64,000 bases of DNA from positions 744,001-808,000 of the forward strand of contig JADJWG010000002.1 in NCBI GenBank assembly GCA_016716475.1, written 5' to 3'. Both the position numbers and the translations under genes were made by a program. Below are positions 43,096 to 52,840 of this stretch, piece after piece; the stretch's first letter is position 1; each line of letters starts with the position of its first letter. Below the pieces are notes generated by a model. It was given only the letters and a program-made list of their open reading frames with translations. It made no database searches and was not told the DNA's origin. Source of the DNA: Phycisphaerales bacterium. Its GTDB lineage: Bacteria > Planctomycetota > Phycisphaerae > UBA1845 > Fen-1342.

Positions 43096-46000
43096 GGAAC
43101 ACCTCCTCGGTTGCGGGGAGTGCATCCGACGCCACGGCTTCCTCCTCGCTCTGACGCGCCAGTGCCCGCCGGTACTCGATCGGCACCACCTTGACGAAGC
43201 GGCCCACCATCTCCGGCCAGTCGTCCAGGATGCGCCGGGCACGTTCGCTGCCGGTCCAGCGTCGGTGGTGGTCAATCCAGCGGCGGAGTTGCACCTGCTC
43301 CGCCGGCAGATGCACGCTCTCGAGATCCACCATGTCGAGATTGCAGAGCGTATCAAAGAGCTGGTGTTCGTCCAGCACGTAGGCCGTTCCACCACTCATG
43401 CCCGCGGCAAAATTGCGGCCGGTGGGGCCGAGGACGACAACCGTGCCACCCGTCATGTATTCGCAGCCATGGTCGCCCACGGCCTCAACCACCGCCGTCG
43501 CACCGCTGTTGCGCACCGCGAAGCGTTCGCCCACCGCACCGTTGATGAGCACTTCACCGGACGTCGCGCCATAGAGCAGCGTATTGCCTGCAATCACGTT
43601 CTCGTGGGCTTCAAAGCCGGCGTCCTCGGGTGGTTGGACAATGATTCTCCCGCCCGAGAGCCCCTTACCGAGATAGTCATTCGCTTCGCCGATGAGTCGA
43701 AAGAGAATGCCCGGCGCGAGAAAGGCCCCGAAACTCTGGCCGGCGGACCCGCGGAACAGGCACTCGACGGAGTTCTCCGGCAGTCCGGCCGCACCGTGTC
43801 GCCGCACCAGGTGATGGCTGAGGGTGGCGCCGATCGTGCGATGAACGTTCCGAATGGTGAACTCGACCCGGACCGGCTCGCCGCGATCCAGCGCCGGCGC
43901 AGCCGCCGCCAGCAACTCGGCTTCCAGTGGGTCGGCCGCGTGGATGCGGCGTGGGCCGACCCGGCGAATCGGGCGATCCGCGGGGACGTCGGGACACACC
44001 AGCAGGGGGGTAAGGTCGAGGCCGCGGGTCTTCCAGAAATCGGCGGCGCGCGTCGCGACCAGGCGATCGACGCGACCCACCAGTTCGTCGATGCGGCGAA
44101 ATCCGAGTTGCGCCATCCAGCGGCGCACATCCTCAGCCACGAAGCGGAGGTAGCGCTCGGCGTGTTCCGGCTGACCGGCAAAGCGCTCGCGCAACCGCGG
44201 ATCCTGCGTGGCGATGCCGACGGGGCAGGTTCCGAGGTGGCATTTGCGCATCAGGATACAGCCCTGCGTAACGAGCGCCGCTGTCCCGAATCCGAAGCGC
44301 TCGGCCCCCAACAGTGCTGCGATGATGACATCACGCCCGGTGCGCAAACCGCCATCCACCTGCACACGAATCCGCCCGCGCAGATCGTTGAGTACGAGGG
44401 TTTGCTGCGTCTCGGCCAGGCCCAACTCCCAGGGGGTCCCGGCATACCGGATGGACGACAGCGGGCTGGCGCCCGTGCCGCCCTCATGACCACTGATGAG
44501 CACTTCATCGGCGGCGGCCTTGGCTACGCCGGCCGCGACCGTGCCCACGCCGGCCTCGGAGACGAGTTTCACCGAGATCTCCGCGATCGGGTTCGCGGCC
44601 CGCAGATCATGAATGAGCTGCGCGAGATCCTCGATCGAGTAGATGTCGTGGTGGGGTGGTGGTGAGATGAGAGTGACACCGGGCGTCGAGTGCCGCAGGC
44701 GCGCGATTTCGTCCGTGACTTTGAAGCCCGGGAGTTGGCCGCCCTCGCCGGGTTTGGCGCCCTGGGCAACCTTGATTTGCAACTCGCGCGCCGCGCTCAG
44801 GTACTCAATCGTTACGCCGAATCGGCCGCTGGCAACCTGCTTGATGGCGCTGTTCGCCGAAGCGTGTCCGGGTTGCGGGTAGTAGCGCCGGGGGTCCTCG
44901 CCGCCTTCCCCCGTATTGCTGGCAGCCCCGAGTCGATTCATGGCGATGGCGAGCGATTGGTGGACTTCGGCGCCGATCGAGCCGTGTGACATGGCCCCTG
45001 TACAGAAGCGCTGCATGATGGCCGCGGCGTTCTCCACCTCGTGCAATGGGACCGGTGTGGCGGGCACGAAATCGAGCAGCCCGCGCAACGCTTGCAGATT
45101 GCGTGTCTCGGTGTTCGCACGGTCGGCAAAACGCTCGTACAAACCGTAGTCGTCGCGCCGCACGGCGTGCTGCAGCAGGTGGACTGTCTGGGGATTCCAC
45201 GCGTGCTGCTCGCCGTCGGCGCGGTAGTGGTACTCGCCCCCGAACTCCAATGGCAAAGTCCCGGGGCGCGGTGGTTCGAAGGCCGTCCGGTGCCGCGCGT
45301 GGTATTCCTCAGCCAGGGTGGCGAGGCCGATCCCGGAGACCCGCGACGGCGTCCCGGGGAAGTACTTCTGAGTAATCTCCGGCGCCAACCCAACGATCTC
45401 GAAGAGTTGCGCCCCGCGGTAGCTCTGCAGCGTCGAAATGCCCATCTTCGAGATGGTTTTGAGGATACCTTTCTTGATTGCCGTGATGGTGTGCGCAATA
45501 TATTCGCCCGGCTCGCGCTCGGCGGGCAGGTCGCCCTGGCGCTGCAGCTCATACAGGGTCTCGAAGGCGAGGTACGGGTTGATCGCACTGGCCCCATAGC
45601 CGCACAACAGGCAGAAATGCATGACCTCGCGGGGTTCGCCGCTCTCGACGATCAGTCCCACGCGATCGCGCAGACCGCGTGCTAACAGACCATGATGAAC
45701 AGCAGCAACCGCAAGCAGAATAGGCAGCGGCGCACGGTGCGCATCGGCCGCCCGGTCGCTGATGATCAGCAGGAAGAGGTCGCGCCGCACGGCCTCCTCC
45801 GCGGCGGAGACAAGCGCTGCCAAACCGCGTTCGAAGCTGCCGGCCAGGTCGCCGGCATCCGGCTGCCAGACCGCGTCGATCGTTGCCACGCGCAGGTCGG
45901 GCCGGTCGATGCCACGCAGCCGGTCGAGATCGTCGTTGGTCAGGATCGGGTGCGCCAGCCGCAGTTTGCGGCAGTGTTCCGGCGTCTCGTCGAGCAGGTT

Positions 46001-47638
46001 GCGGTCACGGCCTGCGAACGTCGTCAGCGACATGACGAGGCCCTCGCGCAGCGGATCGATCGCGGGATTCGTCACCTGGGCGAACTGTTGCCGGAAGTAC
46101 TCGAACAGCAGCTTGGGACGTTGCGACAGGACCGCCAGCGGCGTGTCCGTCCCCATCGAGCCGACCGGCTCCTGTGCATGGCGGGCCATCGGCACCAGGA
46201 TGAGCTGCAGTTCTTCGCGCGTGTACCCGAACATCCGCAGCCGCGGCATGATCGTGGTGGTGTCGTGGGCAACGGGCTGACCCGCGGCAAACAGTCCACG
46301 CAGTTCGAGTCGATTCTGCTCCAACCAGCGCCGGTAGGGCTGCTGTCGTGCGATGCGGCTCTTCAACTCGTTGTCGCCCACGATCCGCTCTTCCTGCAGG
46401 TCCACCAGAAACAGCCGTCCGGGTTGCAGGCGGCCCTTGCGCTGGATCCGCTCCGCCGGAAACTCCACGACGCCCGCCTCGCTCGCCAGCACCACCAGGC
46501 CGTCATTCGTCACCACATAACGCCCCGGCCGAAGTCCGTTCCGGTCCAGCAGGGCGCCCACGTAGCGGCCGTCGGCGAATACGACCGCAGCCGGCCCATC
46601 CCAGGGCTCCATGATGGCGGCGTGGTAGTCGTAGAACGCACGCTTGTCCGCGCTCATGTGATACTGCGGTCCGTAGGCCTCGGGGATCAGCATCATGGCC
46701 GCATGCGGCAGTGTGCGCCCGGCACGCACGAGCAGTTCGAGCACGTTGTCCAGCGCGCCGGAGTCGCTCGTCCCCGGCATCACCACCGGCCGGAGATCGG
46801 TCAAGTCCTCCCCCAGCAGCGAACTGGCCAGGTGCGGCTCGCGGGCCCGCATGCGGTTCAGGTTCCCGCGCAGGGTGTTGATCTCGCCATTGTGCGCAAG
46901 CAACCGGAACGGCTGGGCCAACGGCCAACTGGGAAAAGTATTGGTGCTGTAGCGCTGGTGGACGATCGCGTAAGCGGTACGGACAAGTTCGTCGCTCAGA
47001 TCGGTGAAGTACTCGAAGAGCTGCGGGGCCATGAACAGCCCTTTGTAGACGATATTTCTGCAGCTCAGCGAGCAGATGTACATCGAACCGGGGCCCCCGT
47101 GCGCTTCGCGGTCGAGGCGCTCGATCCGGCGGCGAACCAGGTAAAGGCGCCGCTCGAGCTCCTCGCCGCGCAACCCGCCCCCGTCGAGAAAGAACTGCGC
47201 GATGAGCGGCTCGCTGGCCAGGGCGGTATCACCGAGCACTTCGGATTTCACTGGCACCGGTCGCCAGTGACGCAGGGGCAGACCGTGATGATCGGCTGCG
47301 GCCGCCACCAGCGTACGGACGCGAGTCAGATCGGCTGTGCGCTCGACGAAGAGCATCCCGACACCGTAGGTGGCCGGTGCGGGTAACGTGACACCGGCTT
47401 CGGCCACGGCGGCGGCGAGGCCATCATGGGGCATCTGGAGCAGAATACCGGCACCATCACCCGTACAGGCGTCCCCCCCGGTGGCCCCACGGTGCAACAG
47501 GTTGGTCAGGACCTGTCGCCCGAGTTCGACAACGGCATGCGAACGTCGGCCATGGAGATCCACAACCGCACCGACACCGCAGTTGTCGTGCTCGAATTGC
47601 GGGTCATAGAGCCCCTGGAGGGGCAGCGTAGTTTGCAT
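43088..47638 (-). CDS. gltB: Glutamate synthase large (alpha) subunit
   Basis: A 1516-residue enzyme that makes two glutamates from glutamine and 2-oxoglutarate. The N-terminal glutaminase domain begins after a short propeptide at Cys20 (HDNCGVGAVVDL). The central FMN-binding synthase domain includes ISGHEGGTGASPLS, and the [3Fe-4S] cysteines are in CILMRKCHLGTCPVG. The C-terminal GXGXG-type beta helix follows (GGRIIVQPPED, YGATSGEVLINGAVGERF, GHHD-like MTGGTVVVLGPTGRNFAAGMSGG in pieces). The ATG at 47638 begins the family sequence; a further 40 in-frame codons upstream are excluded because they cover the leader hairpin. Length is normal. Confidence 0.97.
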   Translation of the reverse strand: MQTTLPLQGLYDPQFEHDNCGVGAVVDLHGRRSHAVVELGRQVLTNLLHRGATGGDACTGDGAGILLQMPHDGLAAAVAEAGVTLPAPATYGVGMLFVERTADLTRVRTLVAAAADHHGLPLRHWRPVPVKSEVLGDTALASEPLIAQFFLDGGGLRGEELERRLYLVRRRIERLDREAHGGPGSMYICSLSCRNIVYKGLFMAPQLFEYFTDLSDELVRTAYAIVHQRYSTNTFPSWPLAQPFRLLAHNGEINTLRGNLNRMRAREPHLASSLLGEDLTDLRPVVMPGTSDSGALDNVLELLVRAGRTLPHAAMMLIPEAYGPQYHMSADKRAFYDYHAAIMEPWDGPAAVVFADGRYVGALLDRNGLRPGRYVVTNDGLVVLASEAGVVEFPAERIQRKGRLQPGRLFLVDLQEERIVGDNELKSRIARQQPYRRWLEQNRLELRGLFAAGQPVAHDTTTIMPRLRMFGYTREELQLILVPMARHAQEPVGSMGTDTPLAVLSQRPKLLFEYFRQQFAQVTNPAIDPLREGLVMSLTTFAGRDRNLLDETPEHCRKLRLAHPILTNDDLDRLRGIDRPDLRVATIDAVWQPDAGDLAGSFERGLAALVSAAEEAVRRDLFLLIISDRAADAHRAPLPILLAVAAVHHGLLARGLRDRVGLIVESGEPREVMHFCLLCGYGASAINPYLAFETLYELQRQGDLPAEREPGEYIAHTITAIKKGILKTISKMGISTLQSYRGAQLFEIVGLAPEITQKYFPGTPSRVSGIGLATLAEEYHARHRTAFEPPRPGTLPLEFGGEYHYRADGEQHAWNPQTVHLLQHAVRRDDYGLYERFADRANTETRNLQALRGLLDFVPATPVPLHEVENAAAIMQRFCTGAMSHGSIGAEVHQSLAIAMNRLGAASNTGEGGEDPRRYYPQPGHASANSAIKQVASGRFGVTIEYLSAARELQIKVAQGAKPGEGGQLPGFKVTDEIARLRHSTPGVTLISPPPHHDIYSIEDLAQLIHDLRAANPIAEISVKLVSEAGVGTVAAGVAKAAADEVLISGHEGGTGASPLSSIRYAGTPWELGLAETQQTLVLNDLRGRIRVQVDGGLRTGRDVIIAALLGAERFGFGTAALVTQGCILMRKCHLGTCPVGIATQDPRLRERFAGQPEHAERYLRFVAEDVRRWMAQLGFRRIDELVGRVDRLVATRAADFWKTRGLDLTPLLVCPDVPADRPIRRVGPRRIHAADPLEAELLAAAAPALDRGEPVRVEFTIRNVHRTIGATLSHHLVRRHGAAGLPENSVECLFRGSAGQSFGAFLAPGILFRLIGEANDYLGKGLSGGRIIVQPPEDAGFEAHENVIAGNTLLYGATSGEVLINGAVGERFAVRNSGATAVVEAVGDHGCEYMTGGTVVVLGPTGRNFAAGMSGGTAYVLDEHQLFDTLCNLDMVDLESVHLPAEQVQLRRWIDHHRRWTGSERARRILDDWPEMVGRFVKVVPIEYRRALARQSEEEAVASDALPATEEVFRG

Positions 47639-48129
47639 GGGCGAATCCTTCGGGCGGCTTCGTTTCGGCCGCCACACATCCGAACAACAACGCGGCCCGC
47701 GGGAGGATGACCGCGGGCCGGAACACATCGCACGAAAACGGAGGTTACTGAGATTCAACCCGTCCAGCGTGTGCCCGGCTCATGCCCGGCCGGTACGTGG
47801 CCGGCTAGGCGAAGAGTGGTTAGAGGTACACGCTCACGCCTGCGGATCATGGGGCACCTGGAAGAGCCGACAAGTGGCACGGGGCCGAAACAAGACTGTA
47901 GTGTGCGAGCCACGGCCCCTCTATGTCAAGAGAAATTCGAGCGGTGCGCGTCGGTTCCCCGCCCCGCGACCGTTGCCTGCGGACGTCCCTTCCCGTTGCC
48001 GAGGGGCGGTTCGCAGGCCCCGCGCAACCAACTGCTCCAGCGCGCGCCGCATGGCCTCCAACCGTTTGACGCCGATGGGTCGTGCGGCGAGAATACCCCG
48101 TTTCATCAGGCACTTGGGAGAGCACGAGT
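47639..48129. other. Divergent intergenic region between gltB and lipoprotein gene
   Basis: A 491-base gap with no convincing gene. It contains the gltB ribosome-binding site (AAGGA), the leader hairpin at 47693-47720 and GGGAG before the lipoprotein ATG. Small open frames here lack start signals. Confidence 0.5.
47693..47720 (-). promoter_or_regulatory. GC-rich hairpin in the gltBD leader
   Basis: A perfect 10-bp stem (47693-47702 with 47711-47720, core GGCCCGCGG) and an 8-base loop, 55-82 bases upstream of the gltB ATG. No T-tract follows, so it is not a standard terminator. It could be a leader-regulatory element or an operator. Confidence 0.4.
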
Positions 48130-48636
48130 ATGACGACAGCGGTACGCAAAGGAGTGCGGTCGCGACTGTCGACCGGAAGCGTGTGGGTTGTGGGACTCTT
48201 CCTCACCGTGTGTGGTTGCCAGTCACCGATGAACGGAGCCGAGGATCCCGGACGGCAGGGTGGCCGGCCCCCCTCAGGCGCCATGCAGGACCCGCTCCTG
48301 CCAGGAATTCCATTGCCCAATGGGCTGCGTTTTGTGCCGGAGCGGAGTTCGGGGCGCACCAGTGGGCAATCACGCTTTGTGACGCACCATTACGTTGGCG
48401 GTTACACGGTGTCAGCGCTGGTGACCTGGTTCCGGGAAAATATGCCCACGGCGGGTTTTACGATTGTCACGGATTATTTCCACGGGCGGCAGCATACGCT
48501 GCGCTTCGTCAGCCGCGAGGAAGAATGTAACATTGAACTCGTTCGTGAGGGCGATCGGGTAGGCGTCACCGTGACGGTAGCGCCGGTTCCCAAGGGTTCC
48601 TCCGAACGTGACCTGCAAGCGCCTGCCCCACGCTGA
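48130..48636 (+). CDS. Predicted lipoprotein of unknown function
   Basis: A 168-residue exported protein with a lipobox-like site (LTVCGC, Cys30). A Gly/Pro-rich linker follows, then a small alpha/beta domain (GYTVSALVTWFRENMPTAG, HTLRFVSREEECNIEL). Similar short lipoproteins with a domain of this kind are found in planctomycetes; I know no function. Start at ATG 48130, with GGGAGAG upstream. It is the first gene of the + strand envelope cluster, 30 bases before the membrane-anchored TPR-like gene. Confidence 0.7.
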   Translation: MTTAVRKGVRSRLSTGSVWVVGLFLTVCGCQSPMNGAEDPGRQGGRPPSGAMQDPLLPGIPLPNGLRFVPERSSGRTSGQSRFVTHHYVGGYTVSALVTWFRENMPTAGFTIVTDYFHGRQHTLRFVSREEECNIELVREGDRVGVTVTVAPVPKGSSERDLQAPAPR

Positions 48637-48666
48637 GACCCCCCGGGCAGAACCAGAGGATCGTGA

Positions 48667-49494
48667 ATGGATGCTGAAACGCGACATCAGTTGAAAACGA
48701 ACGATCTCGCCGAAGCCCTGGCGCGCCTGCGGGATTTCCGCGACCCGCGCCTCACTTACGGGCTCGTCGCGATTTGTGCCATCATCATCGGCCTGGCGGC
48801 CTGGTACGCCTTCAATGCCTATCGTCGGCATACCCTGGAGGGGCAGTGGCAACGCCTGGGGGCACTCACGGAGCCCCTCGCAGCGCAAGATGCCGCCAAG
48901 CGACTCTCAGCCCGTGATGATCTGGAGGCGTTGATCAGCCAGGCATCCCATCCAACATTGCTCGGCTTTGCCCGGCTCAAACTCGCCGACGCCTTGGTGC
49001 GAGAGGCCGTCCAGGATGAGTCGCAGCGGCCGGGGAATTTCCCGCGGGCCGCGGAAATTCTGGAGGTGATTCGGCGTGATCCACGGACCCCTCGTGACCT
49101 GTACGCCGCCGCGACTTTCGGCCTTGCCTCCGTCAAGGAGTCGCTCCGCGACTTCGCCGGAGCACGGACGCTGTACGAGGAACTCACGCGCCCCGCGGCC
49201 TTCCCCGGTTCACCCTATGAAGAACTGGCCACCGCCCGCTTACAGGACCTCGACAAGCTGGAGGACCTGCCGGAACTCGTGGCGGGAGAGCGGCCACCGG
49301 TGACACCGCCGCAATTCACCCTCCAACCCCCCGTACTCACCCCGGCACCGCCAGTAACGCTGCCGCCGGTTGAAGCACCTCCGAGCGAGCCAGCCGCACC
49401 TGAGAACACACCACCCAGCGTCGACGAGCCCGCTTCTGAGCCCCCGGCAGAGGAGCCCGCCGAGCCCGCCACGGAACCGGGCGAGGTGCCGTGA
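48667..49494 (+). CDS. Membrane-anchored TPR-like protein with Pro-rich tail
   Basis: A 275-residue protein with a short cytoplasmic start, one membrane helix (about 30-50, YGLVAICAIIIGLAAWYAF), then an extracytoplasmic helical region (residues 52-205) with TPR-like pairs (ARLKLADALVREAV, AATFGLASVKESL, ARTLYEELTR). The architecture is like YfgM/BamD-type tetratricopeptide proteins. The last 60-65 residues are rich in Pro, Glu and Ala, suggesting a flexible spacer across the periplasm or peptidoglycan. AGAGGA precedes the ATG. Its stop overlaps the rluD GTG start (GTGA). Confidence 0.75.
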   Translation: MDAETRHQLKTNDLAEALARLRDFRDPRLTYGLVAICAIIIGLAAWYAFNAYRRHTLEGQWQRLGALTEPLAAQDAAKRLSARDDLEALISQASHPTLLGFARLKLADALVREAVQDESQRPGNFPRAAEILEVIRRDPRTPRDLYAAATFGLASVKESLRDFAGARTLYEELTRPAAFPGSPYEELATARLQDLDKLEDLPELVAGERPPVTPPQFTLQPPVLTPAPPVTLPPVEAPPSEPAAPENTPPSVDEPASEPPAEEPAEPATEPGEVP

Positions 49495-50525
49495 GCGCCG
49501 AGTCCGAGGACATCCTTGAGCGCCCGGTCCCCATCGATGACGACTCGGCTGAGCGCGTGACCTTGCATGTGCGCCGCAAGCTTCCCGGCCGGCGGCTTGA
49601 CAAGTATTTGCACGGGCGTTTTCCGCGGCTGTCCCGCACCACGATTCAGCGCCTGATCAAGCAGGGGGCGATCACCGTGAACGGCGCGCCGACCAAGGCG
49701 AGCTATGAGATGGCCGGCGGTGATGTCGTTGACCTCGTCATGCCCGCGCCCGAAGCCCGCGAGGTGATCCCCGAGGACATCCCGCTGGAGATCGTCTATG
49801 AGGACGAGCACCTCATCGCACTGAACAAACAGGCGGGCATCATCTGCCACCCGGCCCGGGCCGAGCAGACCGGCACGCTGGTCAACGCGCTGGCTTTCTA
49901 CGCCCATACACTGAGCCACGGGGAGGATCCGTTCCGTCCGGGGATCGTCCATCGTCTCGACAAAAACACGACGGGTATCATGCTGGTTGCCAAGACGGAT
50001 GAAGCCCACTGGCGGCTTGCGTTGCAATTCGAGCGTCGCACGACGCAAAAAACCTACGTTGCAATCGTGCATGGTGACCCGAATCTCGACAGTGACACGA
50101 TCGACGCCCCCATTGGAGTCCACCAGGTCGTCCGCGAAAAGTTTGCCGTCTTCCTCCGCGAGAACAAGATCGACATCACCAAGGACGCCGTTACGACCTA
50201 CGAGGTGCTGGAGCGTTTCGGCACTTATACGCTCATGAAGTTGATGCCAAAGACCGGCCGGACGCACCAGCTTCGCGTGCATATGTCACACCTCGGCCAC
50301 CCCATCATCGGCGATACGCTTTACGGTGGCCGGGTTGTCAGCGCTTACGACCTATCCGGCGGAGCTGAGGCCGACCGGACCCCGCTGTTCATGCACCAGG
50401 CCCTGCACGCCTGGCGGATTGCATTTCGGCACCCGATCGAGGAAAACCCCATGGAACTGGAGGCGCCGTTCAGTGCGCCGCTGAAGCGCGCAGTGCAGCT
50501 CTTGCGGGCTGGGCGACCAGTATAA
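49491..50525 (+). CDS. rluD: 23S rRNA pseudouridine synthase, RluD type
   Basis: A 344-residue pseudouridine synthase that modifies helix 69 of 23S rRNA in the family prototype. The N-terminal S4 domain (RRLDKYLHGRFPRLSRTTIQ) binds RNA, and the catalytic motif is HRLDKNTTGIMLVAKT with the essential Asp. GRTHQLRVHMSHLGHPI is also typical. Start GTG 49491 overlaps the preceding stop by 4 bases. RluA/C homologues are similar, so the exact target sites are inference. Confidence 0.93.
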   Translation: MSAESEDILERPVPIDDDSAERVTLHVRRKLPGRRLDKYLHGRFPRLSRTTIQRLIKQGAITVNGAPTKASYEMAGGDVVDLVMPAPEAREVIPEDIPLEIVYEDEHLIALNKQAGIICHPARAEQTGTLVNALAFYAHTLSHGEDPFRPGIVHRLDKNTTGIMLVAKTDEAHWRLALQFERRTTQKTYVAIVHGDPNLDSDTIDAPIGVHQVVREKFAVFLRENKIDITKDAVTTYEVLERFGTYTLMKLMPKTGRTHQLRVHMSHLGHPIIGDTLYGGRVVSAYDLSGGAEADRTPLFMHQALHAWRIAFRHPIEENPMELEAPFSAPLKRAVQLLRAGRPV

Positions 50526-50568
50526 GAGTGGTGAATGAGTGTGCCGCGTGCGGCCGGAGGAAGAACCC

Positions 50569-52080
50569 ATGGCAGGGAGGACTGGGGTGCGTGGGATAGT
50601 CTGGGGATTGACGCCGGCGCGTGCGGCGAGCGCCGCTACGCGGTGGGTGAGCCGTATAGCAGCGTGGTTGCTCCTCGCATTGCCAGGGGCGGCCGCGCTG
50701 TACGCGCAAGCTGCCTCACAGTCGGATGGACTCGATGCGGCATTGCAGCGCGCGCTCCGTCCACTGGTAGCGAGGGTTCCTGCGAATTCCCAACTGGGTC
50801 TGGTCATTGCCGATGCCGCAAGCAACGAGACGCTCTTCGTTCATCAGGGCGACACCCTGCTCAAGCCGGCGAGTGTTTTGAAGATCTTCGTGGCTGCCGC
50901 CGCGCTCGAACACTTCGGCCCTGAATTCGAGTACCGCACGGACGTCTACCTGCACGAACGGCAGCTTTGGGTGCGAGGCGGCGGTGACCCGGGCTTGGGG
51001 GATGGCCGGATTGCCCGCAAGTACGACCGTAATCTCAATCACCACTTCGATGAGTGGGCCGCGGCCTTGCGGGCCGCGGGTGTCACCGAACTGGAGCGCG
51101 TCGTTCTTGACGACTCGATCTTCGACGAGGAGTGGACCAACGCGGCCTGGCCGGTGTCCCAGGCGGACCGCTGGTACCAGGCCCCCGTGGGCGGCCTGAA
51201 CCTCAACGATAACTGTCTCGACGTCGTGGTCGTAGTGCGCAACGGTCAAGTCGAGGTCCAGTTGCAGCCGGACCTGCCGGCAACGCTCCTTCGAAACGAA
51301 CTCACGGCCGGCGGAAAACACGGCCCCACGATACGGCGGGCCGCGGATAGCGATGTGTTCGAGCTCCGCGGGGCGGTCACGCAACGTGGGGAACTGCGCG
51401 CCGTGGCTGTTCGCCAGCCGACCATCTTTTTCGCGCACGCCCTCAAGCAGGCGCTCGAAACCCGCGGCATTCGTGTCGCGGGGCCGGTGACGCGCAGGAC
51501 CCTGACGGTGGCCGAATGTGCCGCGGCCCGGCCCCTGGCATCCAATCGTACACACCTGCGCGATGTGCTTTGGCGGGTGAACACCTTCAGCCAGAACATG
51601 TTTGCCGAAGCCCTCCTGAAGTCGCTTTCGGCCTACGCTCCGGACGGACGGCGAACCGGAACACCTGGAAGTTGGTCCGGCGGCGAACGCGAACTTCGCG
51701 CGCTGCTCGGGCGCATCCGCTTGAACGTTGATTCTGCGGTCTTCGTGGACGGCAGCGGCCTCAGCCATACCAACCGCGTGACTGCCGGGCAGATCGTAGA
51801 ACTGCTGGTGCGTATGCACTCCCACCGGTACGCGAATGCATTCCGTGAGAGTCTTGCGCGGGCGGGGGAGGTTGGCTCGATGCGGACGCGCTATCGCGAC
51901 CCGGCCCTCGTGGGGCGCATGATTGGAAAGACCGGCTCGCTGTCCGGTGTCGCCACGGTCGCCGGGTATCTCACCCGGGACGATGGCCGCGTGCTGGCGT
52001 TCGCTGCGCTCATCAATGGTCCCGCCCCGGACGACCTGCTGAGGAACATCGCCAGGGCGATTGTGACTGCCAGTCCATGA
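50569..52080 (+). CDS. dacB: D-alanyl-D-alanine carboxypeptidase/endopeptidase (PBP4, DacB type)
   Basis: A 503-residue class C penicillin-binding protein that trims or cleaves peptidoglycan cross-links in the periplasm. The N-terminus is an export signal (AAWLLLALPGAAALYAQA). The serine motif is PASVLKIF (SxxK), the second is FSQNM (SxN), and the third is IGKTGSL (KTG). An insertion between motifs one and two carries WVRGGGDPGLG and LDDSIFDEEW, as in DacB. Start ATG 50569 has GGAGGAAG upstream; an in-frame start 30 bases earlier is unlikely. This shows the cell makes peptidoglycan. Confidence 0.94.
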   Translation: MAGRTGVRGIVWGLTPARAASAATRWVSRIAAWLLLALPGAAALYAQAASQSDGLDAALQRALRPLVARVPANSQLGLVIADAASNETLFVHQGDTLLKPASVLKIFVAAAALEHFGPEFEYRTDVYLHERQLWVRGGGDPGLGDGRIARKYDRNLNHHFDEWAAALRAAGVTELERVVLDDSIFDEEWTNAAWPVSQADRWYQAPVGGLNLNDNCLDVVVVVRNGQVEVQLQPDLPATLLRNELTAGGKHGPTIRRAADSDVFELRGAVTQRGELRAVAVRQPTIFFAHALKQALETRGIRVAGPVTRRTLTVAECAAARPLASNRTHLRDVLWRVNTFSQNMFAEALLKSLSAYAPDGRRTGTPGSWSGGERELRALLGRIRLNVDSAVFVDGSGLSHTNRVTAGQIVELLVRMHSHRYANAFRESLARAGEVGSMRTRYRDPALVGRMIGKTGSLSGVATVAGYLTRDDGRVLAFAALINGPAPDDLLRNIARAIVTASP

Positions 52081-52210
52081 TGACCGAGATCCGCCCCCTA
52101 CCCCTTGTGAGGGGCCGTGGAGTGGGGACAATGCTGCGAAGTTGCAGCTTGATACGCCGGCTGGGATCCGGCCGGCTACGAATCCGCAGTTCTATCGCAG
52201 GAGTCGAAGG

Positions 52211-52840
52211 ATGAATCGATCATGGTGGCTCGGCATCGTGACGGGAAGTGTCGTGGCCTTGGCGGTGCTGGCCGGCGCGCGGGAGTTAGGCGCTTACCAG
52301 GCGGCCGGCCCCAGCGGCCGGGTGGCGGTGGTTGACGTCATCCGCACGCTGAATGAATTCCAGAAACAGAAAGACCTCGTGCAGCAGGTCACCGCGCAGC
52401 AGCAGGCACTGGAGGCGGAGAATCGCACGCGTCGCGAAAAGATCGACCTCCTGCAAGCCGAAATTGAACGGCTTGACCCGCAGGACCCGACCTTGCCTCC
52501 GCGGATGCGGGAACTGCTGGCGATGCAGGTCGACTACAAGAACTGGGCCGAGCTTTCCCAGCTCAACCTGGCACGTGAGTTCGGCCTCTGGTCCATCCAG
52601 ATGTACCGGGATCTGATCGCGGCGGTGAACGCGATCGCCCAGGCCGAGGGCTACGATCTCGTATTGTACCGCGGCGAATTTGAAGCGATCTCCATGGATC
52701 CCGAAGTCGTCCGGGACCAGATCCGCGGCAACCAGGTGCTCTACTCGGCCACCGGCATCAACATTACCCAGCAGGTGCTCGACCGTATGAACACGGACTA
52801 CCGCGCCCAGGGCAAAGTGCAGATGGTTCCGAATCCATGA
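52211..52840 (+). CDS. OmpH/Skp family periplasmic chaperone
   Basis: A 209-residue exported protein. The signal peptide is MNRSWWLGIVTGSVVALAVL and the mature part GRVAVVDVIRTLNEFQKQK, followed by a long coiled-coil-like helix (residues about 50-110). Skp-like proteins hold unfolded outer-membrane proteins for delivery to BamA. Location directly before lpxD is the conserved skp-lpxD order of Gram-negative bacteria. AGGAG lies upstream of the ATG. The stop overlaps lpxD by 4 bases. Confidence 0.88.
   Translation: MNRSWWLGIVTGSVVALAVLAGARELGAYQAAGPSGRVAVVDVIRTLNEFQKQKDLVQQVTAQQQALEAENRTRREKIDLLQAEIERLDPQDPTLPPRMRELLAMQVDYKNWAELSQLNLAREFGLWSIQMYRDLIAAVNAIAQAEGYDLVLYRGEFEAISMDPEVVRDQIRGNQVLYSATGINITQQVLDRMNTDYRAQGKVQMVPNP

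Noticed and set aside
43265..44665. A 466-codon + strand open frame opposite gltB
   Set aside because: Same reason: antisense to a conserved enzyme, no motif or start signal.
45692..47386. A 564-codon + strand open frame opposite gltB
   Set aside because: Antisense shadow of glutamate synthase, Arg/His/Gln-rich with no motif.
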